The translations under genes were made by a program, and so were the position numbers. Positions 1 to 6,644 of a stretch of 7,887 nucleotides of DNA are shown piece by piece. Every line of letters begins with the position of its first letter. Within the stretch, counting starts at the first letter, position 1. The notes beneath the pieces are model-generated. The model saw nothing but the letters and a program-made list of their open reading frames with translations, ran no database searches and had not been told where the DNA came from. Origin of the DNA: CALMSM01 sp964534095 (GTDB taxonomy: Bacteria; Patescibacteriota; Saccharimonadia; Saccharimonadales; CALMSM01); contig CAZHPF010000039.1 of NCBI GenBank assembly GCA_964534095.1, positions 1 through 7,887 of the forward strand, given 5' to 3'.

Positions 1-702
1 GGAACGAGCAGTTAAGCGGTGAAAATTACCGGTCAAATCAACCTGTTTTGTGCCGCTATAGCGTATAAAGAGAGGTTTAGCTGTGTCGGTTCGTTTGTCT
101 AGGTAGTGTTGTATCCATTCCGCAGACTCGCTACTAATAAAAATAGGGCGGTCTTTTTGTCCTTTTCCTCGCACCATGAACTCGCGGCGCTTTAGGTTGA
201 TGTGGTCACGATCCAGCCCCACTAATTCAGATACACGCAATCCGGAACTAAAAAGCAGCTCTAGTATCGCACGGTCGCGTAAACCAGTTATTGTTTGCGT
301 GTCAGGCTGGCTAAATACACGCGCTAACTCCTCTGGGTTTAGAAATGTTACTTGTTTACGTACCGTTTTAGCAAGTTCAATTTTTTCGGGAGGCAAAGCT
401 TTGATATCTCGCTTGGAGCAATATTTTAAAAAGCTACGCAAGGCAATTAAGTGGTAGTTCTGGGTAGTTTTTTGCAGTTCGTCACTCGTACTGGTGCCAA
501 GTCTATTGAGCCATAGACGCCATTTTCGCACCATTTCCGCGTCAATGTCTTTGATATCAATATCGCCAGCAAAGTCGATTAGGCGTGTTAAATAATGATC
601 ATAGTTAGCAATGGTTTTTTGGGAGCGATTTTGTTCGATTTCGAGATATTCTAGAAAATCTGTTTTAGCCTTAGCGAAAAGCATGTATATATTGTACGAC
701 AT
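1..702 (-). CDS. XerC/XerD-like tyrosine recombinase, 3' part missing
   Basis: Partial gene of 234 codons read leftwards off the window edge, with no stop inside the window. Tyrosine recombinases of this family cut and rejoin DNA through a Tyr-phosphate link, either to resolve chromosome dimers at dif or to integrate elements. The N-terminal SAM-like core-binding domain is clear (FLEYLEIEQNRSQKTIANY, near residues 16-34). The catalytic domain begins with a typical L-N-P-E-E-L segment, followed by GLRVSEL holding the first catalytic Arg (R156) and VRGKGQKDR holding the catalytic Lys (K180). The HxxR box and the nucleophilic Tyr would lie beyond position 1. Two in-frame ATGs exist, at 702 and 684; neither has a Shine-Dalgarno. 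The 702 start is preferred because an AATATA -10-like box lies exactly six bases upstream. Whether it is the housekeeping Xer or an element's integrase cannot be told without the C-terminus and a target site; no dif-like site was seen. Confidence 0.9.
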   Translation of the reverse strand, partial: MSYNIYMLFAKAKTDFLEYLEIEQNRSQKTIANYDHYLTRLIDFAGDIDIKDIDAEMVRKWRLWLNRLGTSTSDELQKTTQNYHLIALRSFLKYCSKRDIKALPPEKIELAKTVRKQVTFLNPEELARVFSQPDTQTITGLRDRAILELLFSSGLRVSELVGLDRDHINLKRREFMVRGKGQKDRPIFISSESAEWIQHYLDKRTDTAKPLFIRYSGTKQVDLTGNFHRLTARS

Positions 703-730
703 TGCAGCTATATTTCATATCTGTTACACT
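702..730 (+). promoter_or_regulatory. ndk promoter (sigma-70 type, extended -10)
   Basis: TTGCAG (702-707), a spacer of exactly 17 bases, then TACACT (725-730) preceded by TGT, giving an extended -10 (TGnTACACT). Transcription should start near 737, leaving a leader of about 23 bases that contains the AAGGA ribosome site at 748-752, seven bases before the ndk ATG. Confidence 0.6.
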
Positions 731-738
731 TATCTCAA
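703..738 (-). promoter_or_regulatory. putative promoter of the recombinase gene
   Basis: On the minus strand, TTGAGA (733-738) is followed after 18 bases by AATATA (709-714), with six bases to the ATG at 702. The -10 box is a weak match to consensus, so this is tentative. It overlaps the ndk promoter on the other strand, so the two may interfere. Confidence 0.35.
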
Positions 739-759
739 CTATTAAGCAAGGAACCATAC

Positions 760-1269
760 ATGGAACGAACACTTATTATACTCAAACCTGACGCGGTAAA
801 GCGTGGCGTAATTGGCGAAATTGTCGGTCGGTTTGAGAGAGTAGGCCTAAAGATTGTTGGTTGTAAAATGATTCGTCCAGGGCGCGACCATTACTTTGAG
901 CACTATGAAGGCATTAGTAAAATGGCTTCCCGGCGCGGCCAAAAAGCACTGGACGTAACGCTTTCGTTGATGGAAGAAGGACCGGTTATAGCCTTTGTAC
1001 TGGAAGGCGTGGAGGCTGTTGCCCTGGTGCGAAAAATAGTTGGTACTACTGAACCAAAAGAAGCTCAGCCGGGAACTATTCGGGGTGACTATGCACATAT
1101 TAGCTTTGGCTACGCTAACGAAAAGGGTGTGGGCGTTCCCAACATTATTCACGCGTCTGGCGACAAAAAAGAAGCCGACCAGGAAATCGACCACTGGTTC
1201 AGCGACTCAGAGCTGTTTGACTACGAAACTGTCTACGAGGTCTACACCCAGGCCAAAGCTCGCAAATAA
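760..1269 (+). CDS. ndk: nucleoside diphosphate kinase
   Basis: Cytoplasmic enzyme that moves the gamma-phosphate of ATP onto other NDPs through a phospho-histidine intermediate, balancing NTP and dNTP pools. At 169 residues it is longer than the usual 140-150. Family landmarks are present: TLIILKPDAVKRG at the N-terminus (Lys9), R91 in the V-R-K-I-V-G-T-T region, T97, P-G-T-I-R-G-D-Y with R108, and N128-x-x-H131 in NIIHASGD, where H131 is the phosphorylated His. About ten extra residues (HISFGYANEKGVGVP region, 113-127) sit between the R-G-D segment and the catalytic Asn/His; E. coli Ndk has only ten residues between the matching Arg and Asn, against twenty here. The region at 50-71 also differs from the common K-P-F-F form. 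Start choice is firm: AAGGA lies seven bases upstream and a good promoter precedes it. It appears to be transcribed alone. Confidence 0.95.
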   Translation: MERTLIILKPDAVKRGVIGEIVGRFERVGLKIVGCKMIRPGRDHYFEHYEGISKMASRRGQKALDVTLSLMEEGPVIAFVLEGVEAVALVRKIVGTTEPKEAQPGTIRGDYAHISFGYANEKGVGVPNIIHASGDKKEADQEIDHWFSDSELFDYETVYEVYTQAKARK

Positions 1270-1295
1270 CAAAAGTATAAGTCTAGTGGTGATGA

Positions 1296-1318
1296 CGCTT
1301 GCCGTATAGGCACAAGCG
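1296..1318. repeat. inverted repeat CGCTTG...CAAGCG downstream of ndk
   Basis: CGCTTGCC and GGCACAAGCG can pair as six plus two base pairs with a two-base bulge and a five-base loop. No T-run follows, so it is a poor intrinsic terminator. It overlaps the -35 box and part of the spacer of the next promoter, so it could instead be an operator-like site. Confidence 0.4.
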
Positions 1319-1327
1319 GGTTAAAAT
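1299..1327 (+). promoter_or_regulatory. putative promoter of the surface-protein gene
   Basis: TTGCCG (1299-1304), 17-base spacer, TAAAAT (1322-1327). Predicted start of transcription is near 1334, about 22 bases before the GTG at 1356 and 31 before the ATG at 1365. The -35 box lies inside the inverted repeat at 1296-1318. Confidence 0.5.
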
Positions 1328-1357
1328 ACTACTGTTAAGCTCTACATGAGCAGTAGT
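1328..1357. repeat. inverted repeat ending at the surface-protein start
   Basis: ACTACT...GCTC (with five unpaired bases between) can pair with GAGCAGTAGT across a five-base loop, giving up to ten pairs. The right arm reaches the possible GTG start at 1356. In a transcript starting near 1334 only the inner four pairs remain, so a role in translation would need readthrough from ndk. Confidence 0.3.
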
Positions 1358-4298
1358 GATCGTTATGTGGAAAAATAAACAAAACCGAACGTACTATTCT
1401 ATCGATGTTTCTGTCATGAGGCGTTATAAAGTGCGGCTTTTGGTAGTGACAATGATTCCTGTGCTTGCTCTACTCCTAGGGGTGGTCACTTTACTCAATA
1501 AATCTAGCGAGAGAGTGCTGGCTGCTAGTTACACATGGGACGGAGGAGGTGTCAGCAATAACTGGTCTGATTGCGATAACTGGTCAACCAATATTTGTCC
1601 AGTAGCGGGAGATACCCTAACTTTCAATGGCACTTCCGTCAAAAACTCAGTTGTTGATGTTGGTTTTGGAGGCACGGTTACCAGTCTTACTATGGCTAGT
1701 GGCTACACTGGAACTATTTCATTGGGAAGATCATTAACACTTAGCAGCGCATTTGTACTCGGGGGTGCGTCAACATTCACAGCAGGTGCTCATGCTTTAC
1801 AAACAAACACTTTTTCTCTCGGGGCGGGCACTTTTAATGCTCCAAGTGCAACTCTTACTGTTTCCAGTACCTTTAGTATTACCGGCGGAACGTTTAACCA
1901 TAATAACGGTACGGTAATTTTTAACGGTGGCGGTAGTTCAATTATCTGTAACGGGGCTACATTTAACTTAGCCCAGCTTCAAAATACCGGCGCGAAGACC
2001 GTAAACTCTTCATGTAGCTTACCACTTGGCACCAATCCAACTGTCTCTGGCACTATAACCCTCAGTGGTAGCCTTACAGGTAGTGGAACGTTAACGTTTG
2101 CCGCGGCGTCAATTATTAGTAGCAGCGGTAGTTTGTCTGGATTCACGGGTTTAGTAACAAGTGCCCTAACAGTTAATGGAGCAACTTTGAATCTTGGCAG
2201 TTATAGTCTTGTGGATATCAACTCCACATTCATTCTTAATAGCGGTTCGAATCTTACGGCACCTACTGGGGAGGCCAGTTTTGCAAGCGGGTTTACTCTC
2301 AACTCTGGCTCAACTTTCAACCATAACAATGGCACAGTAGTTATCGACGGCGGCACCGGCACTCTATCTTGCAATAACGCGTCGTTTAACTTAGTACGAT
2401 TTGAAAATACGGCCACTAAAACCGTCTCAAGTAACTGCATAATGCCACTTGGTATCGACCCGACCGTTGGCAGACTGGCTCTCAGTGGAACTCTTACCGG
2501 ATCGGGCACCTTAGAGTTCAATCATACTAGTTCCAGCAGCTTCAGTGCCGGAGCTGCCATAACCGGTTTTGATGGAATACTTGGAACAGGAGGTATTACT
2601 ATTGCTGGTGCTGACATAGATCTTAGTAGCTATAATTCAGTCGATTTTAACGGTGCTTTTACTCTCTCGTCTGGCTCGCTTACAGCTCCTACAGGTGAAG
2701 CTTCGTTTGCCAGCAACTTTACCATTTCCGGCGGAACTTTCAACCACAACAACGGCACGCTAATCTTTGATGGAACTACCGGTACGATTTCTTGCAACAA
2801 CACTATATTCAATTTGGTTGAAATAGCCACTACTACGGGTGCTACCATAAAAACAATTAATAGTGATTGTAATTTGCCTCTTGGCGACAATCCTACTATA
2901 GGCGACAATCGATTTACATTGAACGGTACTCTCACCGGCACCGGCACTCTGAATGCAAGCTACATAATTCTAAATGCGGGAGCTTCACTTTCCGGTTTTG
3001 ACGGTCTGGTCGTAAATGATCTATTGAGTGTGGCAACCGATACTAATCTCAGTACTTATACGCCAGTAGATTTTGGTAGGTTTTCACAAACTGCCGGTAC
3101 TTTTACTGCCCCCTCCGACATGTCAGTAAGTAGCACATTCGCCATTGTCGGTGGCAACTTTAACCACAATAACGGTACCGTTATATTTGGTGGAACGTCT
3201 ACATCTGTAATAAGCTGCAATAACGTGCTATTTCACAAAGTAGAGTTTGAACATACTGCCGGCAACAAGACGGTGAGTGATGATTGTAGCTTACCATTAG
3301 GCCATAACCCCAATGTAGGAAGTGCTGGGATGCGGTTGCAAGGTACGTTGTCGGGAAGTGGCCTAATTACTTTTCCCGCAGGTACCCTACGTTTTGATAG
3401 CACTGCTATCCTGAACGGGTTTGATGGACTTGCAACGAATCATGTGATTATTGACAACCAATCTCTTGACTTGTCTGATTTTAATGTGGTTGATATAAAC
3501 GATAGCTTTAACCTTGAGAATAACGCAGTGTTTAAAGCGCCGTTGGATACAATGACGATCGCTGGAAACATTACTATTAATCCTGGTTCAACTTTTAATG
3601 CCAATAACGGAACAGTAGTTTTTGACGGGGGAGACCAAAAGATTACTGGCGACATCACCCTCCACAATCTAACCAAGACTATCCCTTCAGGCTTCACTAC
3701 GCCCACTACTCTAACCTTTGGCTCTGGCTCTACCACTATCGTCAACGGTCTCCTGACTCTCCAGGGCACCAGCACCAATCTTCTCAATCTGGTCTCTTCA
3801 ACCCCCGGATCCCAATGGTTCATCAATGCCACTGGCACCCGTAATCTCCGCTATCTGTCCGTTCAGGACAGTAACAATATTAATGCTTCAGCCATGCTTG
3901 CCTATGATAGTACTGACTTAGGCAATAACATAAACTGGCAATTTCCGCTTACGCCTGTGCCTGTTGAGCCGCTTGACCCTGACGATCCCATTGAGCCGAC
4001 TGGAGCGGTAACTAATTTTGGGCTTGGTCAGGCTTCGTTGGCGATAGCGGCTGCAATAGCCCGGCAGCAGCAAAACGCCCAAGCCTTTTTTGCTAACCTA
4101 CAAGATGTAAAGGGTACGTTCTCGCGCCCGAGCGGGATTATAGAAAAGGTTCCAGGGGGGCGAGAGACCGTAACGACTATTATCCGTTTCTTAGCAGGCA
4201 GTGTAATTATGTTGGTGTTGATAGTGACCGCTATCTGGATAGTTCTTCGGGCGAAGCATAGAGACGAAACAATCCATAATCTGGGATATGAAGTATGA
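1356..4298 (+). CDS. large repeat-containing cell-surface protein, C-terminally membrane anchored
   Basis: Protein of up to 980 residues, rich in Gly, Ser, Thr and Asn, of the beta-solenoid type found in large CPR surface proteins; no enzymatic motif is seen. Order: basic n-region (MRRYKVR, from 21), hydrophobic stretch 28-48, likely cleavage after VLA before ASYTW; N-terminal module with W-D-G-G-G and N-W-S plus Cys73/Cys81; partial repeat (about 100-178); four repeats starting at 179, 320, 461 and 601; a half repeat from 746; a C-terminal module ending near W861; Pro/Asp linker 863-883; a probably helical, Gln-rich stretch; membrane helix 945-964; basic cytoplasmic tail. No LPxTG is seen, so anchoring is by the helix. 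Start is uncertain: GTG 1356, ATG 1365 or ATG 1416 (the most canonical signal peptide); none has a good Shine-Dalgarno. A role in adhesion or as an S-layer-like coat is a guess. Confidence 0.88.
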   Translation: MIVMWKNKQNRTYYSIDVSVMRRYKVRLLVVTMIPVLALLLGVVTLLNKSSERVLAASYTWDGGGVSNNWSDCDNWSTNICPVAGDTLTFNGTSVKNSVVDVGFGGTVTSLTMASGYTGTISLGRSLTLSSAFVLGGASTFTAGAHALQTNTFSLGAGTFNAPSATLTVSSTFSITGGTFNHNNGTVIFNGGGSSIICNGATFNLAQLQNTGAKTVNSSCSLPLGTNPTVSGTITLSGSLTGSGTLTFAAASIISSSGSLSGFTGLVTSALTVNGATLNLGSYSLVDINSTFILNSGSNLTAPTGEASFASGFTLNSGSTFNHNNGTVVIDGGTGTLSCNNASFNLVRFENTATKTVSSNCIMPLGIDPTVGRLALSGTLTGSGTLEFNHTSSSSFSAGAAITGFDGILGTGGITIAGADIDLSSYNSVDFNGAFTLSSGSLTAPTGEASFASNFTISGGTFNHNNGTLIFDGTTGTISCNNTIFNLVEIATTTGATIKTINSDCNLPLGDNPTIGDNRFTLNGTLTGTGTLNASYIILNAGASLSGFDGLVVNDLLSVATDTNLSTYTPVDFGRFSQTAGTFTAPSDMSVSSTFAIVGGNFNHNNGTVIFGGTSTSVISCNNVLFHKVEFEHTAGNKTVSDDCSLPLGHNPNVGSAGMRLQGTLSGSGLITFPAGTLRFDSTAILNGFDGLATNHVIIDNQSLDLSDFNVVDINDSFNLENNAVFKAPLDTMTIAGNITINPGSTFNANNGTVVFDGGDQKITGDITLHNLTKTIPSGFTTPTTLTFGSGSTTIVNGLLTLQGTSTNLLNLVSSTPGSQWFINATGTRNLRYLSVQDSNNINASAMLAYDSTDLGNNINWQFPLTPVPVEPLDPDDPIEPTGAVTNFGLGQASLAIAAAIARQQQNAQAFFANLQDVKGTFSRPSGIIEKVPGGRETVTTIIRFLAGSVIMLVLIVTAIWIVLRAKHRDETIHNLGYEV
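1890..3701 (+). repeat. tandem coding repeats of about 423 bases (4 full + 1 partial)
   Basis: Each unit starts at a T/N-F-N-x-N-N-G-T motif: 1890, 2313, 2736, 3156 and 3591, giving spacings of 423, 423, 420 and 435 bases (141, 141, 140 and 145 residues). Shared blocks in order are FNHNNGT, I-F-D-G, I-S-C-N-N, the second Cys followed by LPLG-x-N/D-P, G-T-L-T-G-S-G-T-L, G-F-D-G-L, an L-x-x-Y/F-x-x-V-D stretch, and TAPTGEASFAS in two units. The last unit keeps only the first part, lacks both cysteines, and then changes to a different module; its right edge is approximate. DNA identity is far lower than protein similarity, so this is an old array. Confidence 0.9.
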
Positions 4299-4307
4299 GC
4301 ATGACGT

Positions 4308-4336
4308 TTGTTCTCGGCCGGGAGTATTTGTATACT
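4308..4336 (+). promoter_or_regulatory. putative promoter of the ABC transporter genes
   Basis: TTGTTC (4308-4313), 17-base spacer, TATACT (4331-4336) just after the surface-protein stop at 4298. AGAGGGA at 4344-4350 may act as the ribosome site for the ATG at 4363, with a rather long 12-base gap. This makes the transporter at least partly independent of the upstream gene. Confidence 0.55.
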
Positions 4337-4362
4337 AACCCTAAGAGGGAAGCATAAGTATA

Positions 4363-5061
4363 ATGGAAAAAAAGAAACCGCTCATTCAATTAACAGGGGT
4401 TACGCGTACCTACCAGCTGGGTAATGAAGTCATACATGCCCTCAATAATGTTTCGCTAGCGGTAGACCAAGGTGAATACCTAGCGATTACGGGGCCAAGC
4501 GGATCAGGTAAATCCACGCTGGTTAATATTATTGGCGGTATCGATACACCTAGTAAGGGTACGGTTTCAGTGGGGGGAAACAACCTATCTGACCTAAATG
4601 ATAATATGCTTTCAGCCTATCGCAACCAATATATTGGGTTTGTTTTCCAGTCCTTTAACCTACAAGAAGCCAATACTGTGTTAGAAAACGTCATGTTGCC
4701 GTTAGTTTTTTCAGGAATACGCCCCGAGGAACGTAAAGAGCGGGCTAAGCTTTGCTTGGAACAAGTTGGCTTGGGACATCGCCTAGGCCATAAGCCAACT
4801 GAACTTTCTGGTGGCCAGCAGCAGCTTACGGCTATTGCCCGAGCTTTAGTCACGAACCCGAGAATCCTGATTGCCGATGAGCCAACTGGCAACTTGGATT
4901 CTACTCATAGTATGCAGATATATCAGATTTTGCAGGGCATTAACGCTGCCGGTACCACAGTGCTGGTAGTTACTCATAACGCTAATATGGCACACCTAGC
5001 CAAACGGGTAGTACAAATGAACGACGGTGTTTTGGCCGAAATTGCAGGAGAACACTTATGA
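4363..5061 (+). CDS. ABC transporter ATP-binding protein, MacB/LolD type
   Basis: Cytoplasmic ATPase subunit of 232 residues that should dimerise and drive the permease encoded next. Visible motifs: Walker A GPSGSGKST (44-52, Lys50), Q-loop Q96 in V-F-Q-S-F-N-L, signature LSGGQQQ (148-154), Walker B ILIADEP with catalytic Glu173, D-loop N-L-D (177-179) and switch His205 in V-T-H-N. The N-terminal Y-x-x-G-N-E-V-x-A-L-x-x-V-S pattern and E-P-T-G-N-L-D are characteristic of the MacB/LolD/FtsE group, which act by mechanotransmission on periplasmic or surface substrates rather than by a membrane channel. The residue after the signature is Leu (Q-Q-Q-L-T-A-I-A-R-A), where the family normally has Arg. 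The gene overlaps the permease by ATGA, indicating translational coupling. Substrate is unknown. Confidence 0.93.
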   Translation: MEKKKPLIQLTGVTRTYQLGNEVIHALNNVSLAVDQGEYLAITGPSGSGKSTLVNIIGGIDTPSKGTVSVGGNNLSDLNDNMLSAYRNQYIGFVFQSFNLQEANTVLENVMLPLVFSGIRPEERKERAKLCLEQVGLGHRLGHKPTELSGGQQQLTAIARALVTNPRILIADEPTGNLDSTHSMQIYQILQGINAAGTTVLVVTHNANMAHLAKRVVQMNDGVLAEIAGEHL

Positions 5062-6506
5062 GCATGCGCGCTACGGACTATATCCTGCTGGCTCTGCAGA
5101 ACTTACGTCGCCAAAAATTGCGTAATTTCTTAGCCGTAAGCGCTATTGTTATCGGAGCAGCTAGTATTACTGTCATGCTTTCTTTGGTAGCAGGGGCAAA
5201 AATATTCTACTACGACCAATTTAAATCAAACGGTAAGCTCGAGCAGGTTTGGGTAAACCAGCAAGATGATTTAAGTTACGAAGCAGCTCAGCGCGGAAGT
5301 AACTGCAACGACTGTCCAAAACTAGCAGATGAATTAATAGAAAAAATTAGTGCACTTGAACACGTAGCCATCGTTACCCCTACTGCCGATATTAATAGTT
5401 TTGAGTCCATCACGGTTGATGGCCAGAAACAGATCGTTAATAGTGCCCAAAGTTACCAGGTAGACGGCGCCATTACGCCAACCATGCTAGCGGGTCGTCA
5501 ATTAAGCCAAGACGATAAAAGTGGAAAAATCTTGGTAAATCAGTACTTGGCAGATAAATGGGGCTACCAAGGGCGGTACCAAGATATAGTTGGCAAAGTA
5601 GCTAACTTAGATACTAGTGTATTTTATACCGGCCAAGGAGCAGTCTTGCCTGATCCAGTCAAGCAATTTAAGCAATGCCAAAATCGTACCTGTAATAGCA
5701 AAGACCTTACGGATCAACTGAAGCCGACTACCTTAGAGGCCACCATAGTCGGCGTGGTTGCTAACGAAAACATTGGGGTTTTCTTGCCGCTGAATTGGGG
5801 TAAGCAGCTGCTGCAAAATCGCTACTATGAGATAAGTGAGGCCAGCCAAACAGCTTATAGACAGGCCTTTGCAGCATGGGAATCCCGAGGCAGACCGGGG
5901 GAGGCGCCCGTACCGAAATTTACACTGGTAACAGAGGATCAAATAACAGCTAATGGTTACTCAACTCTAGTAGTTGCTGCAGATAACCCGACTGATGTAG
6001 CGACACTTGCTGACAGCATTAGAGGTTTTGGTGTCGGTGCAGCCAGTGTTGAAAGCTATCTTCAGGCCGAACTGGAAGTGTTTGATGTCGTCGGATTAAT
6101 ATTAGGAAGCATGGGCGGCATTGCGTTGGTTGTAGCCGCCATTGGAGTCGTTAATACTATGGTTACCGCAATTTTAGAGCGCACTAGAGAAATTGGGGTA
6201 ATGCGGGCAATCGGCGCCAAACGTGTGACAGTGAGCCGACTGTTTACAATCGAAGCAGCGCTCCTAGGGTTTTTGGGAGGAGTTTTTGGGGTTGTTCTGG
6301 GTTACGGGCTGATACTGGGAGTAAATATAATTGTTAACACACAATTAGCGGCCAGCGGCCTTATTGGCCGCAACGTCATCAGTTTGCCCGTCTGGGTTGT
6401 TTTAATGGTTATTCTGAGCACCACTTTTATTGGAACACTAGCCGGCTTATACCCTGCTCGCCGAGCAGCCAAGCTAGACCCGGTCGAAGCTCTTCGCCAT
6501 CAATAG
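5058..6506 (+). CDS. ABC transporter permease, MacB/FtsX fold
   Basis: Membrane partner of the ATPase, 482 residues with the four-helix MacB layout: helix 1 at about 22-44, a large extracytoplasmic domain (about 48-340), then helices at about 344-372, 400-425 and 443-465. After helix 2 comes the coupling-helix sequence ERTREIGVMRAIGAK (374-388), and the C-terminus is the typical Y-P-A-R-R-A-A-K-L-D-P-V-E-A-L-R. The ectodomain contains a CxxC (Cys83, Cys86) and a second pair, Cys207 and Cys212, with no other cysteines in the protein; a fold stabilised by disulfides, or a metal or redox site, is possible. The start at 5058 has a good AGGAG at 5046-5050; a second ATG two codons later is possible. 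In monoderms such transporters often export peptides or resist antimicrobials; that is family knowledge, not shown here. Confidence 0.92.
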   Translation: MSMRATDYILLALQNLRRQKLRNFLAVSAIVIGAASITVMLSLVAGAKIFYYDQFKSNGKLEQVWVNQQDDLSYEAAQRGSNCNDCPKLADELIEKISALEHVAIVTPTADINSFESITVDGQKQIVNSAQSYQVDGAITPTMLAGRQLSQDDKSGKILVNQYLADKWGYQGRYQDIVGKVANLDTSVFYTGQGAVLPDPVKQFKQCQNRTCNSKDLTDQLKPTTLEATIVGVVANENIGVFLPLNWGKQLLQNRYYEISEASQTAYRQAFAAWESRGRPGEAPVPKFTLVTEDQITANGYSTLVVAADNPTDVATLADSIRGFGVGAASVESYLQAELEVFDVVGLILGSMGGIALVVAAIGVVNTMVTAILERTREIGVMRAIGAKRVTVSRLFTIEAALLGFLGGVFGVVLGYGLILGVNIIVNTQLAASGLIGRNVISLPVWVVLMVILSTTFIGTLAGLYPARRAAKLDPVEALRHQ

Positions 6507-6644
6507 TAAAGCAAAAGATCTAAGTTATAGCCTCTAGTACTTTCGAATTGGAATCTTCACAGTAGAGAGATATTGAAGTGGAAGCAGAAGGTGGGTCTAG
6601 GCCTTACAAATCCTATCCGTTAGGGAGTGGAACCATCGCATCTA
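6507..6644. other. intergenic gap between converging genes, no feature seen
   Basis: The permease (+) and the CPBP-like gene (-) end facing each other here. Only weak pairings were found (CTCT...AGAG near 6531-6571, CCTA...TAGG near 6613-6625) and no T-run follows on either strand, so no terminator is claimed. No small ORF with a ribosome site was recognised. Confidence 0.5.

Noticed and set aside
176..457. Plus-strand open frame of 93 codons
   Set aside because: It is antisense to the conserved recombinase, and its composition is Arg/Ser-rich shadow sequence.
847..1309. Frames overlapping ndk (minus 847-1194, plus 1040-1309)
   Set aside because: Shadows of a firmly identified ndk gene with no start signals of their own.
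1890..3701. CRISPR or other non-coding direct repeats
   Set aside because: The period is about 423 bases, similarity is at protein level, and the reading frame is kept throughout.
2201..3838. Three antisense open frames (2201-2521, 2630-2947, 3440-3838) on the minus strand inside the surface gene
   Set aside because: Two of them recur at about the same place in successive repeats and read as the complement of the repeat codons; no ribosome sites, and the plus-strand protein clearly explains the sequence.
3900..4298. Sortase (LPxTG) anchor in the surface protein
   Set aside because: No LPxTG or close variant precedes the membrane helix; the Pro/Asp linker only looks superficially wall-spanning.
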